Below are positions 57,268 to 64,000 of a stretch of DNA of 64,000 nt, piece by piece. The notes below the pieces were generated by a model that was given only the letters and a program-made list of their open reading frames with translations, was not told where the DNA came from and ran no database searches. Source of the DNA: Polaromonas sp. (GTDB taxonomy: Bacteria; Pseudomonadota; Gammaproteobacteria; Burkholderiales; Burkholderiaceae_C); contig NZ_JABBPC010000032.1 of assembly GCF_012927485.1 (NCBI RefSeq), positions 62,001 through 126,000 of the forward strand. The letters run 5' to 3'. How positions within the stretch are numbered: the first letter of the stretch is position 1; every line of letters starts with the position of its first letter. The position numbers were made by a program, and so were the translations under genes.

Positions 57268-57720
57268 ATGAAAACTATTGCTTCCCTCATTCTGGCGTTA
57301 TTCGCTGCTTTGGCAACTTTCCCCGCATCGGCACAATTTGCAAAAGCAGAGGACGCCATCAAGTACAGACGAGCCACCATGAGCGTTTTATCGACTCATT
57401 TCTTTCGCCTAGCAAATATGGTCAACGGCCGCCAACCTTATGACGCCAAAGCGGCGGTAGAAAATGCGGATATCGTACTTGCGATGGCCAAGCTGCCATG
57501 GCCTGCTTTTGCGGCAGGAACTGACAAGGGGGAAACGCGTGCCAAGCCTTCGATCTGGACCCAGCAACCTAAGTTTGCTGACTCCTCCGAGAAGATGATT
57601 GCACAAGTTATCAAGCTCGATGCCGCGGCCAGAACCGGCAATCTGGACAACCTGAAAGTAGCCTTCAGGGCCACCTCCGGTACCTGCCAGTCCTGTCACG
57701 ATGCGTTCCGGGGAAGATAG
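57268..57720 (+). CDS. cytochrome c-prime family protein
   Basis: A 150-residue periplasmic four-helix cytochrome with signal peptide ending ASA and the haem-binding CQSCH close to the C-terminus, as in c-prime/c556. AIKYRRATMSVLSTHFFRLA is the first helix. The Met at 57268 is the best start because it begins the signal peptide. Such proteins bind nitric oxide or act as electron carriers; which applies is not known. It is convergent with the copper cluster. Confidence 0.9.
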   Translation: MKTIASLILALFAALATFPASAQFAKAEDAIKYRRATMSVLSTHFFRLANMVNGRQPYDAKAAVENADIVLAMAKLPWPAFAAGTDKGETRAKPSIWTQQPKFADSSEKMIAQVIKLDAAARTGNLDNLKVAFRATSGTCQSCHDAFRGR

Positions 57721-57740
57721 TCGATCTAAACACGCCCCTG

Positions 57741-58208
57741 TCAGGCGCGGTGATAGCTTTGATAGACACGGGTGCTGCCATCCCGTTGGATAAGAAGCAC
57801 GTCATACGGGTCTTTGCGCCCGGCATAGACAGCCCCATCCATACCAGGTGCACCAACCGGCATGCCGGGCACGGCCAGACCGATGGCCTGTGGCCGTTCT
57901 TTTAACAGTCTGCGAATTTCGCGGGCCGGAACGTGTCCTTCCAGGGCGTAGCCGCTTATCTGGGCGGTGTGGCAAGAGCCAAGCTTTTCAGGCACGCCCA
58001 GCCGGGTTCTGGCCGCCGAGTTGCCGCTGTCGTGAAGACTGACTTGAAAGCCGCTGGCTTCCAGATGACTGACCCAGTCCTTGCAGCAGCCACAGTCCGG
58101 GTCTTTCCAGACTTCGACCATAGGTTTTGTTTGCGCCATCAAGGGCGCCACTACGACTGAAGCCGCCGCCAGGCTTGCGATGTTTTGAACGAACAACCTT
58201 CTTTGCAT
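57741..58208 (-). CDS. DUF411 metal-binding protein
   Basis: A 155-residue exported protein with N-terminal signal (RRLFVQNIASLAAASVVVA). WKDPDCGCCKDWVSHLEASG is the DUF411 signature with a C-x-C-C group, and GSCHTAQISGYALEGHVPA the second conserved block with a Cys-His. Members are found with copper and other metal resistance genes. Last gene of the minus-strand copper cluster. Confidence 0.9.
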   Translation of the reverse strand: MQRRLFVQNIASLAAASVVVAPLMAQTKPMVEVWKDPDCGCCKDWVSHLEASGFQVSLHDSGNSAARTRLGVPEKLGSCHTAQISGYALEGHVPAREIRRLLKERPQAIGLAVPGMPVGAPGMDGAVYAGRKDPYDVLLIQRDGSTRVYQSYHRA

Positions 58209-58324
58209 AAAGTTCTCCTGAATACCAACTTACGTTTTCGAAAAATGAAAGGAGTGGGAAAGCGGCTTCCAATGATGGCTGTTCCCGCTGCAGAAGCGCC
58301 CGCCCCACCACTTACCCGGTTGAT

Positions 58325-58690
58325 TTATTTGGCAATTTCGATCGCGGTGACCACCATGGCACCTTGGCGTTTCTCAACGTTGAATTTGACCCTGTCACCC
58401 ACTTTAACCGTGTCCAGCAAGGAAGCGTCCATGACCTTAAAAACCATGGTCATACCGGGCATTTCCATATTTTGAATGGGACCATGTTTGAGGGTAATTT
58501 TTTGAGTCTCCTTGTCGATTTTCTTCACCTCACCGTTGGTCATGGCCGCGCCCTTGGCGTCCATTTCCATCGCCATGCCGCTTCCCTTCAAGCCGTTCAT
58601 GTCCATGGTTGGCTGAGCCAGCAAGCTGGTAGAGACCAGGGTTGCCGGAGCGAACAAGGCGGTGAGGGTGGCGTTTTTAAAAGTTTTCAT
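58325..58690 (-). CDS. CusF-like periplasmic copper-binding protein
   Basis: A 121-residue periplasmic protein with signal peptide to about residue 26 and a CusF domain. GEVKKIDKETQKITLKHGPI is the first strand pair, and MEMPGMTMVFKVMD supplies the Met/Trp-type copper site (here Met-rich, no Trp in that segment). It would bind Cu(I) or Ag(I). The Met at 58690 starts the signal peptide; a Met 15 bases upstream is an alternative. Between cupredoxin and DUF411 genes on the same strand. Confidence 0.88.
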   Translation of the reverse strand: MKTFKNATLTALFAPATLVSTSLLAQPTMDMNGLKGSGMAMEMDAKGAAMTNGEVKKIDKETQKITLKHGPIQNMEMPGMTMVFKVMDASLLDTVKVGDRVKFNVEKRQGAMVVTAIEIAK

Positions 58691-58709
58691 GTTGCTTTCT
58701 TTCAAGTGG

Positions 58710-59210
58710 TTATTTGGAAGCTAATTTCAAATTTCGCGTCTTTGGTGAAATGGCGATGCTGCCTTTCATGCCCGCATCAAAATGTCCAGGGTGAAGGCAA
58801 GCAAAATCAACGCTACCCGCTTTGGTGAATTGCCAGAGCATCTCACTGGTTTCGCCAGGCTTGACGGTCAGCATATTCGCGTCCTCATGTTCCATTTCAG
58901 GGTTCTTTTTCATCAGTTCGTAATGGGCCTTGAGGTCTTTCGCGGTTCCCAATACGAAGTCATGAGTCAGCGCGCGCGAGGTCTTCACCACAAAGCGAAC
59001 AGTTTCCCCTTGTCGGGCTGAAATATTGGTCGGGGTGAAGCGCATGGCGTCGGTCATATCGACCTGGATGGTTCGGGTGACTTTAGAGGACACCCCCGGT
59101 TTGCCAATCGTCTCCAGGTCATGCCCGCCAAGGTGATTGCCTGACGCAAAAGTGTTTGTGGCCAAGGCCACCATGGCCCCCGCAGCGATAAATTTAATAG
59201 TATTTTTCAA
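58710..59210 (-). CDS. cupredoxin (plastocyanin-like blue copper protein)
   Basis: A 166-residue periplasmic protein with signal peptide. Type 1 copper ligands are His83 in ALTHDFVLG, and Cys138, His143 and Met148 in ACLHPGHFDAGM, the C-x4-H-x4-M arrangement. It lies 21 bases after the multicopper oxidase gene. Likely an electron carrier or copper carrier for the oxidase. Confidence 0.93.
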   Translation of the reverse strand: MKNTIKFIAAGAMVALATNTFASGNHLGGHDLETIGKPGVSSKVTRTIQVDMTDAMRFTPTNISARQGETVRFVVKTSRALTHDFVLGTAKDLKAHYELMKKNPEMEHEDANMLTVKPGETSEMLWQFTKAGSVDFACLHPGHFDAGMKGSIAISPKTRNLKLASK

Positions 59211-59231
59211 GGAATTTACTTTTTCTAGGGG

Positions 59232-60629
59232 TTAATGGACCATCGGGCCCGAGGGTTTGCGAATTTCAACTTCTGTGCCGGGACGCGCTGATTCGGCTGA
59301 CACGGCCATGCCGCTTTCTTTGGGTCGTGTCGCGGCCGGCAGCGCACCCGTCCACGCGTAGGCTTGCGTGCCGGTCGGCTGCTTGTACCAGCCGGGATCT
59401 GTGTAATCGCCGGGCTTTTGGTTTTTGCGCACTTTCAGCATACTAAACATTCCTCCCATCTCCACGCTACCGTAGGGACCGGTGCCGGTCATCATGGGGG
59501 CGGTGTTGTCAGGGATGGGCATTTCCATTTCTCCCATGTCCGCCATGCCGCGCTCGCCCATCATCATGTAGTCGGGCATGACCTTTTGCAGTTGTTTGAC
59601 GAGGCCGCGATGGTCCACTGCAATCGTGGTGGGCACGTTGTGGCCCATGGCGTTCATGGTGTGGTGGCTCTTGTGGCAGTGAAGCGCCCAGTCGCCTTCC
59701 TCGTCGGCCAGAAATTCAATCTGCCGCATCTGACCCACCGCTACATCGGTTGTGACTTCCGGCCAGCGTGCAGCCATCGGCCACGGCCCGCCGTCGCCAC
59801 CCGTGACCTTGAACTCATGGCCATGCAGGTGGATCGGGTGGTTGGTCATGGTGAGGTTGCCCATGCGGATACGCACTTTGTCTCCCTTGCGCACGTTGAG
59901 CGCGTCGATGCCTGGAAAAATCCGGCTGTTCCACGACCATAGATTGAAGTCGAGCATGGTCATGATTTTGGGTGTCATGCTGCCCGGATCAATGTCGTAG
60001 GCGTTCAGTAAAAACACGAAATCGCGATCCACTTCGTCGATCAGTGGGTGTTTGCCTTTCGGGTGAGTCACCCAAAAGCCCATCATGCCCATCGCCATTT
60101 GCGTCATTTCATCGGCGTGGGGGTGATACATGAAGGTGCCGGGGCGACGCGCGACAAACTCGTACACAAAGGTTTTGCCAACGGGAATGGCTGGCTGCGT
60201 CAGGCCCGCAACCCCGTCCATCCCGTTAGGCAAGCGTTGGCCGTGCCAGTGCATGGACGTGTGCTCGGGCAGCTTGTTGGTCACGAAAATGCGCACGCGG
60301 TCGCCTTCCACCACTTCAATTGTCGGCCCGGGGCTCTGGCCGTTGTAGCCCCACATGTGAGCCTTAAATCCGGGCGCCATTTCGCGTACCACCGGTTCGG
60401 CCACCAGGTGAAATTCCTTTGTGCCCTGGTTCATTCGCCAAGGCAGCGTCCAGCCATTGAGGGTGACGACCGGGTTGTAAGGCCGGCCGGTTTCGGGCGT
60501 GAGCGGCGGTGCCGTGTCGGCCTTGGTCATGAAAACCGGTTCTGGCAAGGCGGCCAGGGCCGCCCGGCTAACGGAAGCGGCTGCAACAGCGCTAAGCGCT
60601 GCGCCACCGAAAAAATTTCGTCGATTCAT
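59232..60629 (-). CDS. CopA-type multicopper oxidase
   Basis: A 465-residue periplasmic multicopper oxidase with Tat signal (NRRNFFGGAALSAVAAAS). All copper motifs are present: SMHWHGQR, MYHPHADE, NHPIHLHGHEF and WALHCHKSHHTMNAMGH. A Met-rich segment near the C-terminus (MPDYMMMGERGMADMGEMEM) suggests a cuprous oxidase. The ATG at 60629 starts the Tat peptide; the upstream extension is not conserved. Role: oxidation of toxic Cu(I). Confidence 0.94.
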   Translation of the reverse strand: MNRRNFFGGAALSAVAAASVSRAALAALPEPVFMTKADTAPPLTPETGRPYNPVVTLNGWTLPWRMNQGTKEFHLVAEPVVREMAPGFKAHMWGYNGQSPGPTIEVVEGDRVRIFVTNKLPEHTSMHWHGQRLPNGMDGVAGLTQPAIPVGKTFVYEFVARRPGTFMYHPHADEMTQMAMGMMGFWVTHPKGKHPLIDEVDRDFVFLLNAYDIDPGSMTPKIMTMLDFNLWSWNSRIFPGIDALNVRKGDKVRIRMGNLTMTNHPIHLHGHEFKVTGGDGGPWPMAARWPEVTTDVAVGQMRQIEFLADEEGDWALHCHKSHHTMNAMGHNVPTTIAVDHRGLVKQLQKVMPDYMMMGERGMADMGEMEMPIPDNTAPMMTGTGPYGSVEMGGMFSMLKVRKNQKPGDYTDPGWYKQPTGTQAYAWTGALPAATRPKESGMAVSAESARPGTEVEIRKPSGPMVH

Positions 60630-60661
60630 TAAGGAGTCCTGGAGTGTTGCGAGGGGGCGCG

Positions 60662-61825
60662 TCACTGCGCGGCCGTTGTGGGAGCGCCGCGAGCAGAGAG
60701 GGCAGAATTGCCAACGGAAGTACCTGCCAACACGGTTTGTAAGTCGGCCTCGGCCAGCCAAAAATCACGTTGGGCTTCAATGGCGCTGTTCACGCTGAGT
60801 ACTTGGGCGCGCGTATCGGCCAGCAGATCAAACACGCTCAAAAGCATGCCGTTGTAGCGCAACACCACCTCATCGGTGATGAACTTGCGCAGCGGCACCA
60901 CTTCATCTTGATAATGCCGCGCGAGGTCATAAGCGGTGCGGTAGTCGTTGTAGACCTGCCTGGCTTCGCTGCGGGTTTTAACCGCCAGTTCGCGCACTTT
61001 GGCGGAGTCGCGCATGGCGTCCCACAGCGCATCAGCGCTGGATGGCGGGGGCGCGGCCAGTTGCCGGCGCCACTCGGTTACGGCCAGGCGCAGATCCACC
61101 CGCTCTTTCGTGACCTGGGCTTCGATGTCCGGCAGGTCCCGCGCCTGCGCCGGCAGATCAGGCAGCTTACCGGGCAACTCGAAGCTGACCTGCGGCCCCC
61201 ACAAGCCCATCACGACGATGAGCTTTTCGCGCTCACTGAAAGCGGCTTGCTGCGCACGCGCCAGTTGAATCGCTGCGTCGGACAGCGCAGCTTGCTCGCG
61301 CGCTTGCTGCAGCTTGCTCAGGTTGCCGACCCGTGTCATGCGCCTGGCCAGTTCGCCGCCAGCCTCAGCGCCTTCTTTGGCTTCGGCCATATTGCGGGCG
61401 GTTTGCGCTGCAGCCACCGCGTTGACCCAGGCTTTGCGTGCTTCGGCCGAGAGCAGCGTGATGTCCTGCGCCGCCTTGAGTTTCGCGGGGCTGTTGGCGA
61501 GCATGGCGTCGGTAATGCCGACGCCCGCGCTGGCCAATGAATTCTGCCAGGCCGGATTGTTCATCAAGGCAATGCGTACCGCCGCTTCCATAGTCAGCGG
61601 TCGTTTCAGCAGGTCGTTAACGGCTGCGGTCGAATCTACGCCCGGGCGGGCGATCGGCACGGCGGCGTTGCCGAAGCCGACCGCTTTACTCTCAGCCAAT
61701 TGCTGCAGCCCACTGACACCGCCATCAAGGGGAACGACCGCGCAGCCTGTCAGGGCCAACACAAACGCCGTTAGGACAGTCAGTCGCAAGGAAGGGTCGG
61801 GCCGCTTTTTTGTTGAGTTGCTCAT
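60662..61825 (-). CDS. TolC-family outer-membrane lipoprotein
   Basis: A 387-residue outer-membrane efflux protein (OEP) family member. Signal peptide ends in lipobox ALTGC. The helical barrel regions include MEAAVRIALMNNPAWQNSLA and REQAALSDAAIQLARAQQAA. AGGA precedes the ATG at 61825. No membrane-fusion or RND pump gene is adjacent, so its partner is elsewhere or it works alone with the copper oxidase cluster. It is 32 bases upstream of the oxidase gene. Confidence 0.85.
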   Translation of the reverse strand: MSNSTKKRPDPSLRLTVLTAFVLALTGCAVVPLDGGVSGLQQLAESKAVGFGNAAVPIARPGVDSTAAVNDLLKRPLTMEAAVRIALMNNPAWQNSLASAGVGITDAMLANSPAKLKAAQDITLLSAEARKAWVNAVAAAQTARNMAEAKEGAEAGGELARRMTRVGNLSKLQQAREQAALSDAAIQLARAQQAAFSEREKLIVVMGLWGPQVSFELPGKLPDLPAQARDLPDIEAQVTKERVDLRLAVTEWRRQLAAPPPSSADALWDAMRDSAKVRELAVKTRSEARQVYNDYRTAYDLARHYQDEVVPLRKFITDEVVLRYNGMLLSVFDLLADTRAQVLSVNSAIEAQRDFWLAEADLQTVLAGTSVGNSALSARGAPTTAAQ

Positions 61826-61836
61826 GCGGGTCCTCA

Positions 61837-62208
61837 TCATTGGGGTGCGCGGGGCGCGCCGGAGGGACGGACCAGGTCTTGTGCCGGGGCTTTGGCGGGT
61901 TGCGCACTTTGAGCTTGCTCCCACTTCAACAAGTCGACGTAACCGTTTTTGAACTGGCCTACGTCGGCATTCGCTTTCTTCCAGTCCAGACTGGTCTGCT
62001 CGACCCCCTTGGGGAGGCCCGCCAATACCGATTGGTAGGTCGCTGCAGGAATCTGTGTGTCTGGATTTGCCGCTTGTGCGGTGGGTTGTGGGTCCAGTTT
62101 GGGGTAGCGTGCGAGCTGGCCGTAGGCGATGCTGGCCCAGGCGGGCAAAGCCAGCACGGCGAGCAAAGCCAGACCCGCGGGTCGGTTTGAAATAAAAGGA
62201 AAGGTCAC
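61837..62208 (-). CDS. hypothetical exported protein in copper cluster
   Basis: A 123-residue protein not recognised. It starts at a GTG with AGGAG 6 bases upstream, carries a signal peptide (PAGLALLAVLALPAWASIAY) and continues as a hydrophilic domain with LDWKKANADVGQFKNGYVDL and a Pro/Ala-rich end. No Cys or His cluster is present. It is 11 bases upstream of the TolC-like gene. Probably periplasmic and part of the copper cluster; no function assigned. Confidence 0.7.
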   Translation of the reverse strand: MTFPFISNRPAGLALLAVLALPAWASIAYGQLARYPKLDPQPTAQAANPDTQIPAATYQSVLAGLPKGVEQTSLDWKKANADVGQFKNGYVDLLKWEQAQSAQPAKAPAQDLVRPSGAPRAPQ

Positions 62209-62323
62209 GAAAAACTCCTGAAATACGACTGGGACAATTAAGAAAAATTGTCGAGATCCGGGCAGGGCGGTCTTCTGAAAGACCGTGCCGGAAGCAAGTG
62301 CAGACCCATTACGGGCCTGGGAT

Positions 62324-62764
62324 TCAGGAAATGGGCGGTTTTTGGCCGAGTGCGGCTTCAGCACTGGCAAATTGAATAGCTGCAGAATGAGGCAGCGAGC
62401 GCTGGGTCAAACCAGTGCTCAGTTCGGGTGTCGCGTGGTTCAGCGCGACCGTGTTGCAAGCCTGACAAAATGCGCAAGATCCGCAATCGGCACTGGCCGC
62501 CTTTGAAGCAGGATCGGAGGAGGCGGGCTCCGCACAGTGATGCGCGGCCTGGGTCGCGTGAGCCGACATAAAAGCTTCCGAAGCGCCGACTTCGTGGTGA
62601 AAATGTTCCGATGCGCCCGCTCCATGAGGGTGCGCAGCTATGATTTTAGAAGTGGTCGCGTGAAACGGCAGTTGCCCTACTGCCATTTCGGTGGCCATCG
62701 CGTCGCCGACCCAACCGCGCAACAGCAGCAAGGTGGTTAGCAGGACGAGGAGCAGGAAACGCAT
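62324..62764 (-). CDS. Cys/His-rich exported protein (DUF2946-like)
   Basis: A 146-residue protein with signal or anchor (RFLLLVLLTTLLLLRGWVGD) followed by His-rich stretches (IIAAHPHG, EHFHHE, AAHHCAEP) and a CGSCAFCQAC cluster. The LLRGWVGDAMA start resembles DUF2946-type proteins found with copper systems. It probably binds copper in the periplasm. It is the most upstream gene of the cluster; the gap 62209-62323 separates it from the next gene. Confidence 0.7.
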   Translation of the reverse strand: MRFLLLVLLTTLLLLRGWVGDAMATEMAVGQLPFHATTSKIIAAHPHGAGASEHFHHEVGASEAFMSAHATQAAHHCAEPASSDPASKAASADCGSCAFCQACNTVALNHATPELSTGLTQRSLPHSAAIQFASAEAALGQKPPIS

Positions 62765-62997
62765 GTGTAAATGATAGGGGATAAGTCAAAAAAGTTCCGG
62801 CAAGTTATTAATTCCTGGCCGCTGGGTACCGTAGAGGGGTAATCAGCTGCGTCATGTTCGACCCGGAGCGAGTCGTGGAGGCGCACAACACGCTGCTCTA
62901 AAGCCTTGTTCCGCTCCTGAATTGCATGACGGGAATTAAAATAAGATCTTTAATGAAGACCGAATGTCATCAGATTAGTTAGACCGGAGACCGTGAA

Positions 62998-64000
62998 TTG
63001 AAACTACAAATTGCCGCTTGGCAGCCTGGCGTTCTGGCGGCTTTCGGTTCGGCCTTTTTGTTTGGTGCGGGAACGCCGCTTGCGAAATGGCTGCTTGGCC
63101 AGATGAGCCCCTGGATGCTCGCCGGACTTCTGTATCTGGGATCCGGCCTTGGCTTGAGCATTTATCGCGGATTAAAAGGCGCCGCACGGCCCCGCCTGAA
63201 TCCGGGTGAAATGCGCTGGCTGTTCGCGGCAGTGCTCTGCGGCGGCGGGATTGCGCCGGTACTCTTGCTGTTCGGCTTGTCCGCGCTGCCGGCCAGTCAC
63301 GCGGCCTTGCTGCTCAATGCCGAAGCCGTATTGACGGCACTTTTGGCGTGGGGGCTGTTCAAGGAGAACGTGGACAAACGCATCGCCATCGGCATGGCCG
63401 CTATTGTGGCGGGCGCTTTGTTATTAAGCTGGCCCACCAACGAAGCGACGGCAAGTCCCTCCCTCGCTTCGCTGTGGCCCGCGTTTGCCGTCCTGCTCGC
63501 GTGCTTTTTCTGGGCGCTGGACAACAACTTTACGCGCAAGGTGGCGCTGACCGACGCGTCCTGGATCGCCTGCGTGAAAGGGATGGTGGCCGGAACATCG
63601 AATTTGCTGCTAGCTTTTATGCTGGGGGCCCCGTTGCCGGGCGCGTTCAAGCTGTCGGCCGCCCTGGGGGTGGGCTTCGTCGCTTATGGCGTGAGCCTCA
63701 CTCTTTTTGTAGTGGCTTTAAGGCACCTGGGGGCGTCGCGGGCGGGCGCTTATTTTTCAACGGCTCCGTTTGTGGGCGCCTTGTTTTCAGTGATTTTTCT
63801 GGCCGAACCCCTCACATGGCAATTGATCGCTGCGGCATTTCTGATGGCCCTTGGCATCTGGTTGCATCTGACCGAACACCATGCCCATGCGCACCCCCAT
63901 TCAGTGCTGGAACACGAGCACCTGCATGCGCACAACGACGAGCACCATTTGCACCCGCATGAGCCGGCGATGGAAGGGACGCACTCTCATCGCCACCGGC
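62998..64000 (+). CDS. EamA-family transporter with His-rich tail (runs off the window end)
   Basis: An open frame of 334 codons without stop before the window end. It encodes about ten helices in two EamA/DMT repeats (VLAAFGSAFLFGAGTPLAKW, then SLWPAFAVLLACFFWALDNN and RHLGASRAGAYFSTAPFVGA). A very His-rich tail starts near residue 301 (EHHAHAHPHSVLEHEHLHAH). The TTG at 62998 is chosen because GGAG lies 9 bases upstream and no ATG fits. The tail suggests metal binding; the substrate is unknown. The 3' end is missing. Confidence 0.82.
   Translation, partial: MKLQIAAWQPGVLAAFGSAFLFGAGTPLAKWLLGQMSPWMLAGLLYLGSGLGLSIYRGLKGAARPRLNPGEMRWLFAAVLCGGGIAPVLLLFGLSALPASHAALLLNAEAVLTALLAWGLFKENVDKRIAIGMAAIVAGALLLSWPTNEATASPSLASLWPAFAVLLACFFWALDNNFTRKVALTDASWIACVKGMVAGTSNLLLAFMLGAPLPGAFKLSAALGVGFVAYGVSLTLFVVALRHLGASRAGAYFSTAPFVGALFSVIFLAEPLTWQLIAAAFLMALGIWLHLTEHHAHAHPHSVLEHEHLHAHNDEHHLHPHEPAMEGTHSHRHR

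Overview
The window is chromosomal DNA, roughly 60% G+C, from a Gram-negative betaproteobacterium, most likely a Comamonadaceae-type member of Burkholderiales (Rhodoferax/Polaromonas-like). This rests on gene content (Entner-Doudoroff pair, SorA/SorB-like sulfite oxidation, DUF6502/DUF5666 pair, 5-oxoproline operon with DUF969/DUF979, proteorhodopsin set), on lipoproteins with poly-Gly after the lipobox, and on a short AT-rich palindrome of a type common in that family. The genus is an inference. No rRNA, tRNA, CRISPR array or intact mobile element was seen.

Layout: 0.2-6.4 kb holds a NIPSNAP protein, catalase-peroxidase katG with its terminator, a DUF6502/DUF5666 pair and chaC. 6.4-13.3 kb is housekeeping: OmpA-like protein, edd-eda, zeta-class GST, an alpha/beta hydrolase behind a possible leader peptide, gloA, a transglutaminase-like protein and tag. 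13.3-15.8 kb is a Tat-type lipoprotein GH5 glycoside hydrolase, followed by an AT-rich gene-free island. 16.5-21.3 kb is a sulfite detoxification locus: LysR regulator, YeiH exporter, SorA-type sulfite dehydrogenase, a fused diheme cytochrome and DUF202. 21.5-28.0 kb (minus strand) is a complete light-harvesting set, a green-type proteorhodopsin followed by crtE-crtI-crtB-crtY-blh for retinal synthesis. 28.7-30.5 kb carries a Tat-exported beta-propeller and a DUF305 protein. 30.5-36.6 kb carries an acyl-CoA synthetase, a diheme c4-type cytochrome, a Cyc2-like outer-membrane cytochrome-porin behind an FNR-type site, and cardiolipin synthase. 37.1-40.7 kb is a translationally coupled ycaO-RIO kinase-UbiA operon. 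40.8-45.8 kb has rhlE, ettA, DUF1415 and a TPMT-type methyltransferase. 46.0-53.7 kb is a 5-oxoproline/pyroglutamyl-peptide operon with a divergent GntR regulator. 53.9-55.8 kb is a secreted-repeat protein with an ECF sigma factor and anti-sigma factor. 55.8-57.7 kb has an orphan TAXI binding protein and a cytochrome c-prime. 57.7-62.8 kb is a copper-handling cluster. The window ends inside an EamA transporter with a His-rich tail.

The most notable regulatory observation is a promoter-like motif, GGAATAAA-N14-CGTCT, present three times with identical spacing, always intergenic and correctly oriented. The copies lie upstream of the ECF sigma operon itself, the SorA operon and the beta-propeller/DUF305 pair. 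This suggests one envelope or oxidative stress regulon spanning 35 kb of the window. A second signal is the near-consensus FNR/Anr box ahead of the Cyc2-like cytochrome-porin, which links putative outer-membrane electron transfer to oxygen limitation.
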